Source: Promerops cafer
Taxonomy: Eukaryota; Chordata; Aves; Passeriformes; Nectariniidae
Direction of reading: 5' to 3'
Assembly (NCBI GenBank): GCA_013398275.1
Contig: VZSE01002469.1
Span: 1-64,000 of the forward strand
DNA length: 64,000 nt
The notes under the pieces were generated by a model that worked only from the letters and a program-made list of their open reading frames with translations, ran no database searches and had not been told where the DNA came from. The stretch's first letter is position 1; each line of letters begins with the position of its first letter. This document shows positions 51,731 to 62,265 of the stretch, piece by piece. Position numbers and translations under genes: made by a program.

Positions 51731-53364
51731 AGGACCAAGCACTATTTGTAGCGGGTTTTACTTCCAAAAAGGCCGGTCCAAACCAGCTGTGGCTGCTCTC
51801 TCCCACCACGATTCTTGCAGATGCTCTGCTCTTGCTGAGATGTGAACTGGGGAATTTTTTTTTCCTTGCTTTCTAAAAAGTGCCTGAAGAACACGTTTAG
51901 TTTAGTGCAGGAACGTGCAGTCTGGAAGGACCAGCTCAGCACTTTGGACACCCAGCAAAGGCATCGATTAGGACCGGCTTTGCACACTAATTGCCATCAG
52001 AACTGCCCCTCCCCTCCCCTTGAGTCGGGCCCTGAATGGGGGCATTGTCTCAGGGCAGAGCAGCTCTCCAGCCCCAGCCCCTGCTCATGGGACCCCGGTG
52101 CTTCGCAGTAACAACAAAATCCCAGCAGAAGTCCATTAGCATCCAAAGGGAGGAGCCTGAATGGATCACAAGGATTCTTTGGAAAGTAAGAGTGAAACGA
52201 ATGCAGTAAAATGCCACTTTTAAGTGATGTTCATTGTCCAAATTAAACCATCAGCAGCAAAGACCTTGACTCCCTGAATGCCTTCAGTGCAGGACATGCA
52301 CTGAGCCCGGGAAAGAGGCTGTTAGGAATTTTAAGCCCTGGACTTGTCCCAAGTATGGATTACTCCGTTTCTTTGCGAGCACTTGATCACACAGAGCTAT
52401 ATTTGGATTCCCAGAGCGAAAGCTCAAATCTCCAGGAGGGCATACGTGGCTGCACCCCCTGCCACAGGCAGGTCCCCATGTCACCCACCCAGGGGACAGC
52501 TTGCGTGGGAGCTGTTAAATGTCCCAACAACCCAGGAGCAGGTTTGAGGGGATGGCAGGAGAGAGCAGTGGGAAGCCCTTGCCCTGTCCCTCCAGGCCCT
52601 TGCCCAAAGTCCCTCTCCTTCCTCCTCTTTTACAGTCCCCCATCCCACTGATCAGGTTCAGTGTCTGCCTGCTCCCTGAGAGATCCCTGATGCCAAAGCA
52701 CCTTCCCAGCCCTGCTCCTTGCAAGCCCTGTGCTGCTGCTCACCCCCAGCTGTTGGCTGTGCGTGGCTATTTTTGCACAGCCTACAGAACAAAAATATAG
52801 GGAGCTATGTTAGGTGAAGGCTTGCACTGTTCACGGTGTGATGACAGCCAAACTAGGTCAAGCCTTAGCCAGATTCCTTTAAAAAAGGAAAGGAAAAAAT
52901 AATCAGTGGGAGAGCAGCAAACTCCCAGGGAAAAAAATGCTTGTGAACATCTACAATACATACTGTGCACTAGATGACTGGGGCAAAAATACATCTATAT
53001 CCACATATTTCCATAGTTTAAATGGTAGATTTTTAGTTTTTAATTTCTTTTTTAAGGACAGAGAAGATATTCCACATGCATTTAATATACTGACTTAAAC
53101 CAAAATAGAGTTTTCAGCTACGAAATGTAACCTGGTAGCCCATTTTTGGTGTAGGCTGTGGGCAACTCGATTGTATCCCATGGCTTCTCCACCATGAATA
53201 AAGGTATTCTCATGCTGCTCTGGGAGCAGGAGCTGGGCAGGTAAGAGGATCCCAGTCCTGGTGAGAAAGGCAACTTGATATCATTGTCTACAAGGGGAGA
53301 GGAAGGCAAATGACTTTAATTTCTATTCCAGAGGACAGACTCCCACTAGAGACTGGGTCCTGCT

Positions 53365-53640
53365 GGGTCTGAGGGAGCTGAGGGTGTCCAGCCTGGAGAA
53401 AAGAGGAATCTGGAGAGACCTTAGAGTCCCTTCCAGTGCCTAAAGGGGCTCCAAGAGAGATGGAGAGGGACTTTGGTCAGCAGATGGGAGGCACAGGACA
53501 CAGGGAATGGGTTCCACTGCCAGAGGGCAGGGAGAGATGGGATATTGGGAAGGAATTCCTCCCTGTGAGGGTGGTGACAGCTGGACAGGGCTTGGAGCAA
53601 CCTGGGATAGGGGATGGTGTCCCTGCCCATGGGATAGACA
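53365..53640 (+). mobile_element. CR1 LINE 3' fragment with internal deletions
   Basis: Sense CR1: 'gtgtccagcctggagaaaag', 'tgcctaaaggggctccaaga', 'gggatattgggaaggaattc', 'tggtgtccctgcccatggga'. The block between 'gtgagggtggtgacag' and 'ctggacagggcttggagcaa' is deleted and the extreme 3' end is missing. Confidence 0.9.
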
Positions 53641-53869
53641 GTATACATGTGGCCTGGGCCTGGATTGTCACCTGCTAGCAGAGGGAACCCTGAACTCACA
53701 ACCCTGCACAGGCTCATGGAAATGAGGAACTGGGTGATTTTAAAACACCTTCCCAGTGAAAAATGTTCCCAGGTTTAGTTAAACGTGCCAGATAAAGCCT
53801 CTGTTCCTGTAGAACCTGATGCACGATTATCAGTCAAGGCCAATGTATTTACCCTAAAATTGGGTAATA

Positions 53870-54165
53870 TTGTTTTATGGTTCTTAATAGTTGAAGCCGA
53901 CAAAGCTCTGAACAGACGCTGCCGAGCAGTTTCTCAGCCTTTCATCAGCGCTGCGTAGGCGTTGAATTCTGGAGCTAATCACCTTAGCAACGGCTCTAAA
54001 CATATGTGCAGTGACATCAGCTGATTTCTGAAAGCTGTAAATAGAGGATAATAGCACGAAAAAATTCTGGATCCAAGCCAAGACCTAAAAAACATACTAT
54101 TAAAACACCGCCTGTAATTCAATGTATGCAAACTTGTTTGCATCCCCGCTCCCCAAAACCTGGGT
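53870..54165. other. candidate conserved non-coding element
   Basis: Unique AT/CpG-mixed stretch: 'tttcatcagcgctgcgtagg', 'gctaatcaccttagcaacgg' (RFX-type half-site), 'gtgacatcagctgatttctg' (Maf/AP-1-like) and 'gcaaacttgtttgcatcccc' (forkhead and POU-like). No coding frame or repeat similarity. Confidence 0.3.
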
Positions 54166-54529
54166 AATTACACACCTACCAGCACAACTGGTGATTGTCC
54201 CACTGCAGGCTGCTCTCGGTTGCAGGAATTTCCCAGAAAATGAGGATTTGATAGAAATCCTTCTCTAAATTTAATTTTACAGAGCCTGGAGAAGAAGCTG
54301 CAGTATGAGGGTGAAGGGACCAACTCCAGCCTCCAGCCCTTCGTTTTAAAGTCAATGAGTAACAGCTTCAACTTAGAGAATTATTTGTAAATAAGAAAAT
54401 CAACCATGTGCTCATGGGCTTCACCAGTGAGTCACGCAGGAACGGGAACCATGGCAAACTGTGCTCCAAGGACGTGCTGCCAGGCCTGTGCCCTTGGAAA
54501 AGGGGAGCAGGAGCGAGGAACCCGCGTTG

Positions 54530-54960
54530 AGCAGGCGGCCTGAAAGGGGCACATTCTGAATTACCTCATGTTTGGTACCTCATTAAGACCCTAAACTGTC
54601 CGTTCAGGGAGTCCCTCAATCAGCCATCAGCGTAAGACACGAGGACAATATAGTTTTTGTTCCCCTCGTCTCGTTGTGACCCATATTCCCGAGGCCTGTT
54701 GTGCAGGACGTGACCCGGCCGCCTAAAGAAACCTTTGCAGAGCCTCTGTGGTGAGCTGGCAGCGAGGAGGGAGCGAGGGGAGACGGAGAAATGGCCTTAA
54801 TAGGATTTTCAAATGTCAAAAAATATCTTTAGCAGGCCCATTTAGGCAGAGCCTCAGCACTCGCTGAAGTTGAAAGCGGAATTTGCTGTGCAGAGGACAC
54901 CGTTCGCATGCTAAGTGAAGCCCGGGAACGCTGCGGGAGAGGCCCGAACCACCCGGCTCC
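54530..54960. other. candidate conserved non-coding element
   Basis: Long non-repetitive block rich in short palindromic and homeodomain-type motifs: 'gaattacctcatgtttggta', 'cctcattaagaccctaaact', 'tcaatcagccatcagcgtaa', 'ggccttaataggattttcaa', 'gttcgcatgctaagtgaagc'. CpGs persist. It has no long open frame on either strand. Confidence 0.3.
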
Positions 54961-55177
54961 TTCCCCTCTCCTCTGGAAAACCGAGGCAAGGAGGAGGACA
55001 CGGTGCCCTCTGCTCAGGGCAGGGAGGTGCTGGGGCTCGGTGTGAGCACCCACCACACACGGGCACGGGGAACCCGCAGGGCCACACGGGCAGAGCTCCG
55101 GGGCAGCTCCTGGATCCTGGCTCTGGTCACTGGCAAAGGGACTGGCAAATCCAGCTCCTCTGATTTTGCTGCATAGA

Positions 55178-55586
55178 GTCCAGAGAAGGGAACGGAGCTG
55201 GGAAGGGGCTGGAGCACCACGAGAGGCTGAGGGAACCAGGGGGGCTCAGCATGGACAGAAGGAGGCTCAGGGGGCACCCCCTGGCTCTGCACAACTCCCT
55301 GACAGGAGAAGACAGGCTCTGCTCCCAGGGAACAGGGACAGGACAAGGAGAAATTGCCCCAGGCTGTGCCAGGGGAGGCTCAGGTTGGACACCAGGAGGA
55401 ATTTTGTCATGGAAAGGGTGGTCAGGAATTGGCAGGGGCTGCCCAGGGAGGTGGTGGAGTCCCCATCCCTGGAGGAATGACTGGACACAGCACTCAGTGC
55501 TCTGGTCTGGTGACAAGGTGGGGATCAGTCACACTCTATGATCTTGGGGGTCTTTTGCAACCTCAATGATTTTGTGGTTCTGTGAA
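55178..55586 (+). mobile_element. CR1-type fragment, longest copy in the window
   Basis: Sense CR1, about 410 bp: 'ggggctggagcaccacgaga', 'ctgacaggagaagacaggct', 'caggttggacaccaggagga', 'ctgcccagggaggtggtgga', 'cagtgctctggtctggtgac', ending 'tcaatgattttgtggttctg'. It belongs to the second subfamily (as at 35306), in sense orientation. Confidence 0.92.
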
Positions 55587-56228
55587 GTGCCTTGCCTTAA
55601 AAATAAAAATAATAAGGCAAGGAAAGGGGAAATGCAAACTTGATAACTGCACCAGAAGGAGGATCCTGCACAGAGCCAGAAGCAAAAATCCCCCCTCCTT
55701 TTCCCAGGTAGGGTCGGGGCTTTTTCTCTGTCAATTAGAGCTGCAAGGAAATCCAGTGCATTGAGATCAGCAGTGTTAATTGTTATTGCATCTGAATTTA
55801 ATTAGCATTATTTTTTAACTGCAGGTAATTTACAGTGCCTCACCTAAACACGGAAATCAAGTAGTGCCTTTTGCTCACTAGAAAACCACCAGCAAGGATA
55901 ATCCTGCCATTTGCTTTATGCCTTTTAATGTCTGTAATCCACGGTTCCCCATTCCAGGAGACTGCCATGGTTACTCCTGCTCCCTCCATCAAAGGCTCTT
56001 GCCTGCATCTTCTGCCGAGCTGCTAAGAATAGCACAGGCCCTTTCCCAAGCTCAGGAGGTGAGCTGCAGGGAAGGATGGAGTTCCTGGCAGGCACAGGGG
56101 AAGAAGGGGATGGGGCTGGCAGGACTGGCCTGAACCAGCTGATGGATGACCCACACATGGAGGTGCAGCAGCATCTCCTGCTCTCTGCTGTCCTGCTGAG
56201 GCTACCAGCGTGTCCTCAGCTCCCTGGG

Positions 56229-56456
56229 AGGGCAGGGTTAGATGGGACACTGGGAAGAAACTCCTCCCTGTGAGGGTGAGGAGGCTCTGGCACAGAGAAG
56301 CTGTGGCTGCCCCATCCCTGGAAGTGTCCAAGGCCAGCCTGGACGGGGCTTGGAGCACCCTGGGCTAGTGGAAGGTGTCCCTGCCCATGGCAGGGGGGGG
56401 AACTAGATGATCTTTAAGGTCCCTTCCCACCCAAACCAGTCTGGGATTCCATGATC
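56229..56456 (+). mobile_element. CR1 LINE 3' fragment
   Basis: Sense CR1 tail: 'gttagatgggacactgggaa', 'cacagagaagctgtggctgc', 'gtgtccctgcccatggcagg', ending 'cagtctgggattccatgatc'. Confidence 0.92.
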
Positions 56457-57870
56457 AATCTTTGGCATCTTTATCACCTATTCCCTAAATTTGGAAGCCC
56501 CTCCCCATAGCTTGTATCACGGTTTGTGCACCTCTGAGCTTTCAGAGTCAAATCTTCACAGAGACCCTAAAATTCCAGATAGGTATTTCAGTTTGAGGAA
56601 TACCATTCCCCAGGGACAGCCAGCACAAGTCACCTGTCACCATCACCTGGGAAAGGACCAACTGCAACAGTACAACAGTCACAGTGTTTACAGCACTGTG
56701 CACAGGCTGCACTGGTTTCCTGGAAAAGAGTCCCTTCTCCCATGAACCAGCTCTCCAAAGCTGGCCAAAGCCTTGCAGTGTTTTGAATGTGTTTGCTAAG
56801 CTGTACACCTGGGAGAGATGGAGGAGATGCTGCTGATGCAGGGAGGATATGGCAGAGTTCCTGGGATGGGAAAAAGCAAGCTCTGCACTGCTGGTGCTGG
56901 GATTTGTGTCCTCCCAGCCCTGAAGGCTGGCAGGGACTGGCTGGAGGCACAGGCAGGTGGATAACCCAGAGCTCAACCATCAGCAAGGAACAGTTTCAAT
57001 AATTCACACATTATGCCCAATAAAAGCCTTCCTGTGTCCAGAGTATTTACAGACCAACGTCAGCAACACCCCAGCACTGTGCAGGCTGTTCTTGCTGTGC
57101 AGCTGGAGTGAACAAGCACCTCCACAGCAGCTCAACACCACGGGATCCTCTCGGGAGCCTGTACAAGGCCGAGATGCTGCTGCAGCTCTGCACCCCCAGG
57201 AAACACCTTCCCCTCCTATCTTCCCCACCTCCTGCCTCCCATGAGGTCCCACCACAGGGCAGCTCTTGGACAGCAGCAGTAGGACAACGGATGGGCTCAA
57301 GAAGAGTATACAGAGGCTGGTGTCACCACCCTCATGGGCCATGGCCTCAGACCAGGGGTTGAGGACCTCTTGGAAAACACAAACCAGCCCTGCAGTGTGA
57401 CCCCAGTTTGGTGACACACATCTGGGCTCCTCTGAAAAGAGCTTCGCTGCAGGGCAAACCTGATGTTCAAGGATAGCAAAGAGACTCCAGAAAACTGTAT
57501 GAAAAGCACATCCTCTTTTCCAAACCTACTCCTTTGAAAGCAGATGCTCCACCACCTATGGAAACTGGAGCACATGTGCCTGGAGATAAACAACATCACG
57601 GGACAGGTAAGCTGGTTACTCATGATTTATCACACCATCTCCCTCTCTAATTGCAGAGCTAAGCAGGCACTCATCTAATCCACCGTAAGCAGCTTACGCT
57701 TCCTTAGGCAGCTCTGCGCCATCGCTCACTTCCTGGTTTGGAAATCATCATTCCCTAAGTCCCTTTCTCTGGAAGGTGAGAAACCACCCTTTCCAATCAC
57801 CCTGCACAGATTTTGAGACTTGCAAGATGCACTCACAGGACAGATAATTCCTGGAAGTCCCAAACATCTC

Positions 57871-58027
57871 TCCAGGGCAGTGGTGGAGTCACCATCCCTG
57901 GAGGGATTTAAGAGCCGTGTGGATGTGGCACTTTAGGGACATGGGTTGGTGGCCTTGGCAGTGCTGGGGCAACAGGTGCTCTCAATGATCTAAAGGTCTT
58001 TCCCAACCTAAAGGATTCTGTGACTCT
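57871..58027 (+). mobile_element. CR1-type fragment, diverged subfamily
   Basis: Sense tail: 'gtggtggagtcaccatccct', 'tgtggatgtggcactttagg', 'ctcaatgatctaaaggtctt', ending 'aaaggattctgtgactct'. It resembles the copy at 13345. Confidence 0.82.
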
Positions 58028-58370
58028 ACTTCTTACTCAGTGCTGAGCAAAGCATCTTTCACCTTTGTGTCCTGCTGCTCTGGTCACGCACTGCAAATCT
58101 TTGCTCTTGGTATTCCCAGAATTCCACTCATTTTTTCCATACTAACAACTGACTCCTCTCTGGTTTGATTCTCTATTTATTCTCCACTAATTTATCAGGA
58201 ACAGGGCACCACAACCTGCCCAACTCCTACTGCTTGTGGATTCTAGTCTAGTACTCACAGGATTTACTTCTTTTAATTATATTTTCAAAATCCTTGGAGC
58301 CCCACAAAAATGAGCTTAAAAAGCTACAAAGGCCCACCCAGAAAGTGTCCCCCTGTGGTCAGAGTCACTG

Positions 58371-58509
58371 TTCCCAGAGTCTGGAAAGGCCAGGCTGGAT
58401 GAGGCTTGGAGCAAGCTGGTGTAGTGGAAGGTGTCCCTGCCATGGCAGGGGGTGGGACTGCATGAGCTTTAAGGTCCCTTCCAACACAAACCATTCCCTG
58501 ATTCTATGA
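58371..58509 (+). mobile_element. CR1 LINE 3' fragment
   Basis: Sense CR1 tail: 'aaggccaggctggatgaggc', 'gaaggtgtccctgccatggc', ending 'ccattccctgattctatgac'. Confidence 0.9.
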
Positions 58510-58599
58510 CTAGCCAAAGCACATTTTAGCTTTTCTCCACATATCTGTGGGTAAGCAGGAGGTTACAGACAGACTCAAGGGAAAGATCTCAGGGTTTGG

Positions 58600-59280
58600 G
58601 TTACATCAGGCTGTTTTCACTGCTCGGAAGCTCCAGCCGTTGGAAGCGGAAGCCGAGCCGGCGCGCGCCACTCGCACGTCTTCGCTCACAGACACGGCCC
58701 CGGCCAAGGGGGATTTTCTGACTTGCAACACCGGAGAACTTTACCCCCGAAACTACCCGTGAACTTAGGCCAGTGACCCCAAGTCAAGCTTCAAAGTCAT
58801 AATCCAACACCACCAAGAGCTGCCTTTGATCCCCGTAACGCATCGCCGATCCGGGGCGAATCCTCGGGGCTGAACTCCTCCCGCGAGGAATTCTCTTCGG
58901 CTTGATACAAAATTTATTTTACCATCTGTAAAATTCATTTGTGTAGTTGCACACCCTGGTAGGCTTGAATGGGGCGAAGGAGTGTTTCAACTCCCAGTGC
59001 AATTTATTATTTAAAAGCAGAGAAATGACATTGCTGGTCGGAGAGCCCGGGTGATGTAATGGGGAGCGCAGTTCCGCTCGCCGCCGGAGCCGTGCGGTAC
59101 ATTAGCGTGCTGGCCAGGGTGGCTGCTCCTATCAATTATTTATAGTCTCCTGGCGTGCAGCCTGGAGAGGGTCACAGCACTGAAAGCCAACTTTATCTGC
59201 ATTGTTCCCAGCTCCTGCCCAGCTGTCACTCCGCTCCCTAATTTAATACACCCAGCGCAGCGTAAAAGGATGCAGAGCTG
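58600..59280. other. candidate regulatory element cluster, unusually CpG- and homeobox-motif-rich
   Basis: About 680 bp of unique sequence. CpG-dense parts ('gagccggcgcgcgccactcg', 'gcatcgccgatccggggcga', 'ctcgccgccggagccgtgcg') alternate with AT-rich homeodomain-type motifs ('caatttattatttaaaagca', 'ctatcaattatttatagtct', 'ccctaatttaatacacccag'). No CR1 similarity and no convincing coding frame. An enhancer or an unannotated first exon are the two readings; conservation is unverified. Confidence 0.32.
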
Positions 59281-59715
59281 CTGCCTGGAATAGGAATAGG
59301 AATGGGGAGGTGGGGTCTACAGCGAGCTGGTGGGGCCTCAGTCATCTTTGTTAAGGTGCTGACTTGGCTGTTTTAAACCTGCCTTTGAGACTCCCCTGGT
59401 CACTGGACTGGGATACTGAGTGATCCAGGGCAGGCGTGTTCAGGGGTGAGAGGTGGGACGCTGGTGGAGCCATGGGATCTCCGTCTCCATTTCCATTTCC
59501 GTGCCACACGAAGGGCAGGCTGCACTGCATGGCTTCCTACACATCCCAGCAAGAGCTACTCAACAACGGATGCAAATAAGAGGGGGGGAGGAGAAAGGGC
59601 ACTTCAGCTCTCCAGGAAAGAAAAATTAATATATAGATATATGCTGAGAAAGGAAAATCTCTCATATGTTGTTGTTATAGCTACAATTTAAAGCGCACAG
59701 ACAAGGTCTGCAACG

Positions 59716-59757
59716 AGGTGAGCTTTAAGGTCCCTTCCAACCCAAAACATTCTGTGA
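59716..59757 (+). mobile_element. short CR1 LINE 3' end
   Basis: Only the terminal block is left: 'gtgagctttaaggtcccttc', 'caacccaaaacattctgtga'. Confidence 0.7.
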
Positions 59758-59983
59758 GCCACCTGTATTTCACCACTGAGGAAGGGGCAGTGTCCCATTG
59801 CACAGGGCCACCATGCAGGAAAATGGCTCTCCAAGGCTTTGTCCCTACAACTTAACAACACACCTCCTCCACTGTTGGCCCAAAATTAAACCTACCACAA
59901 CAACTCTTCAGACTCTGGAAATACGTCACTCATTTGGCCTGATATCAACATCAAAGCAATAAAATTTCAACTGTAGCTGCTTA

Positions 59984-60109
59984 AGCCAGGTTGGAAAGGG
60001 CCTGGAGCAGCCTGGGATAATGGAAGATGTCACTGCCCGTGGCAGGGGTTGGAACAGATGAGCTTTAAGGTCTCTTCCGACCCAAACCATTCTGGGATTC
60101 TGTGACTCA
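59984..60109 (+). mobile_element. CR1 LINE 3' fragment
   Basis: Sense CR1 tail: 'gggcctggagcagcctggga', 'gatgtcactgcccgtggcag', ending 'ccattctgggattctgtgac'. Confidence 0.88.
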
Positions 60110-61177
60110 GGGTCTCCATCAGTGCAGGACATGCTTCTCCTGGATATCACTCCAACAGAAATCTGGTACAAGAAGATGAGTTGCTACTTTGGCAGCTCCT
60201 GTCCTTGGTCCTGCCCCACAGATCAACAGGATACACACAGCCCAAATATCCATCTCATGCCGTAAACTAAAGTCAATTCCAGCTTAAATAATAAGCCATT
60301 TTCTCAGGTCTTGTGTAGCCAGGAGAATAATCTGAATTCTCCTGCCATTAGGATTGGCTGCCTTATTGCAAGCCAGAAGCCCAGGTTTGGTTTAAGCCAC
60401 ACAAAACACATTCTGATGACAGTGCCTGGAAACCACACACATAGATTTCACCAAAAACACAACATCTGCACAACAAGGAAGTTGTGGAAAAAGAAAACTC
60501 AGGCCCAGAGGAAGCAGGCTTGTTCTTCTGTGGCACAAACAGGGGCTCAGGGGTGGTTCCTGCTGAGGCCCCGTCCAGCACAGCTCCCAGTGCTCCAGGA
60601 GTGGAGCAAGGGCAATCTCCCCAAATTTGGCACAGACCCCCAGCAGCCAGAGAGACCCAGGTGAGGCAAAACCAACAGCCAAACCTTTTCATATTAGTGT
60701 GATTCAGGCAAAGACAAGACAGAAAAACAATCAGCCTTGAAAACCAGCAGTGAGCCTTTTCTTCAACTTTTCTGTGCTATGAAAATCAGGAAGATTCTGC
60801 CCAAAACGCCAAAAGGGGGAACTGGGACAGCCCAGGGAGGAAGAAGCTGGTTCCCATCCCAGAGCCAGTCACAACATGGGGTTGTGTCATTGAGCCAAGC
60901 CCGGAACGTGCAGACCACACGCGGCTGCCACCGCGCCGCATCTTCGGGGCCTTCACATCCTCCCTGAATCCAGGATTATTTCCATGGCAACTATCTGGAG
61001 AACTTATTAAGTAAAAAAAAACCCAAGAACAGTTTGAACACACAGACTCTACGTTCGTAACGTACCAACTGACTAAATTAGCAGTGCTAAGATTTTTAGT
61101 AATCAAAATAGATCATGTTCCAGCAACTCAGTCTTCTCTGTGCCACAGCTAAAGAGAAAAATCTGATAGTAATAGCC

Positions 61178-61191
61178 GGGGGGGGGGGGGG
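61178..61191. repeat. G14 homopolymer
   Basis: Fourteen consecutive G on the plus strand. Length is sequencing-error prone. Confidence 0.9.
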
Positions 61192-62063
61192 AATACAGGT
61201 TTTCCAAGACCACAGCCCTATACCAAGCCAAGTCTTACCCCATTCAAGACATTATTTCAGTACCTGGCAGTTCAAATGCTGTTAAATAAGGCTGAGTTCC
61301 CATCAGATGATAAACTTGGTTGCAAGGCTCCTACTAGAGAATCAAAAAGATGACTATCATGACACAAAGTACTACAAAAATTCATTGAATAGCCTCAAAT
61401 CTGTACCAGAAAAGCACCATTTATAACTCTTTCTCACATTTTGCTTGGAAGGTTCACAAGTTTGGAGTATTTGCTCTGAGAAAGGACAAGTCGCTTATTA
61501 AAGCTGATTAGAAATAAACTAAAAAATCAGCAAGACCCATTAGTGCAACACTGAGAAGGAGCTGTCTTTCTCCAGACCAGCACCACTCCCAAACTCGCAG
61601 GGATTTTGTGGCTCCCTCGGAGCCAGTGCAGGCTCAGCCCTGCAGTGACTCCAGTTCCCAGGCACGGGGCTGAGGGAATTACCAAGGCTTTGGCAGCACT
61701 CAGACCCAAACGCTGCCTGAGAATTTCGTAACAGCAATTCAGAGTGAGAAGTCAGAATCAACAGGAATGATTTTGAAAGTGCTTTAAAAAAATAAAACGT
61801 GGTTAAATGAACTGTTGGCTTGGTGACTCAGTCCAGCCAGGGAGATTACAGGCATTATTGATTTACCTTAGAACAACCTGGGAGCTCATTTCCAATGGTT
61901 TTTAATGGAACCTGGATTTTCTGTCCTAAGCTGCCTCATGAGGTTGAGCCTCCTGCAAGGAAATGCAACTCCAGAGCATTAAACTGGCAGCTGTCAGAGG
62001 TACAACAGCCCTGTTTGTCTACAGAGAGCGTGCAACAGGATGGGGGCTTTTCAGGCAACTCCA

Positions 62064-62265
62064 AAATCACAGGATCATTTATGATGGAAAAGGAAAGACC
62101 TCCAAGACTGAGTTTGACCTGTGACCAATCCCCACCTTGTCACCCAGTTAAGAGCACTGAGTGCCACGTTCAAGTCAGTCCTTGAACACCTGCAGGGATG
62201 GGGACTGCACCACCTCCCTGGGCAGCCCCTTCCAATGCCTGCCCACTCTTTCCACGAAGAAATGG
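62064..62265 (-). mobile_element. CR1-type fragment, second subfamily
   Basis: Antisense tail: 'aatcacaggatcatttatga', 'tgacctgtgaccaatcccca', 'acctccctgggcagcccctt', 'ccactctttccacgaagaaa'. Confidence 0.88.
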
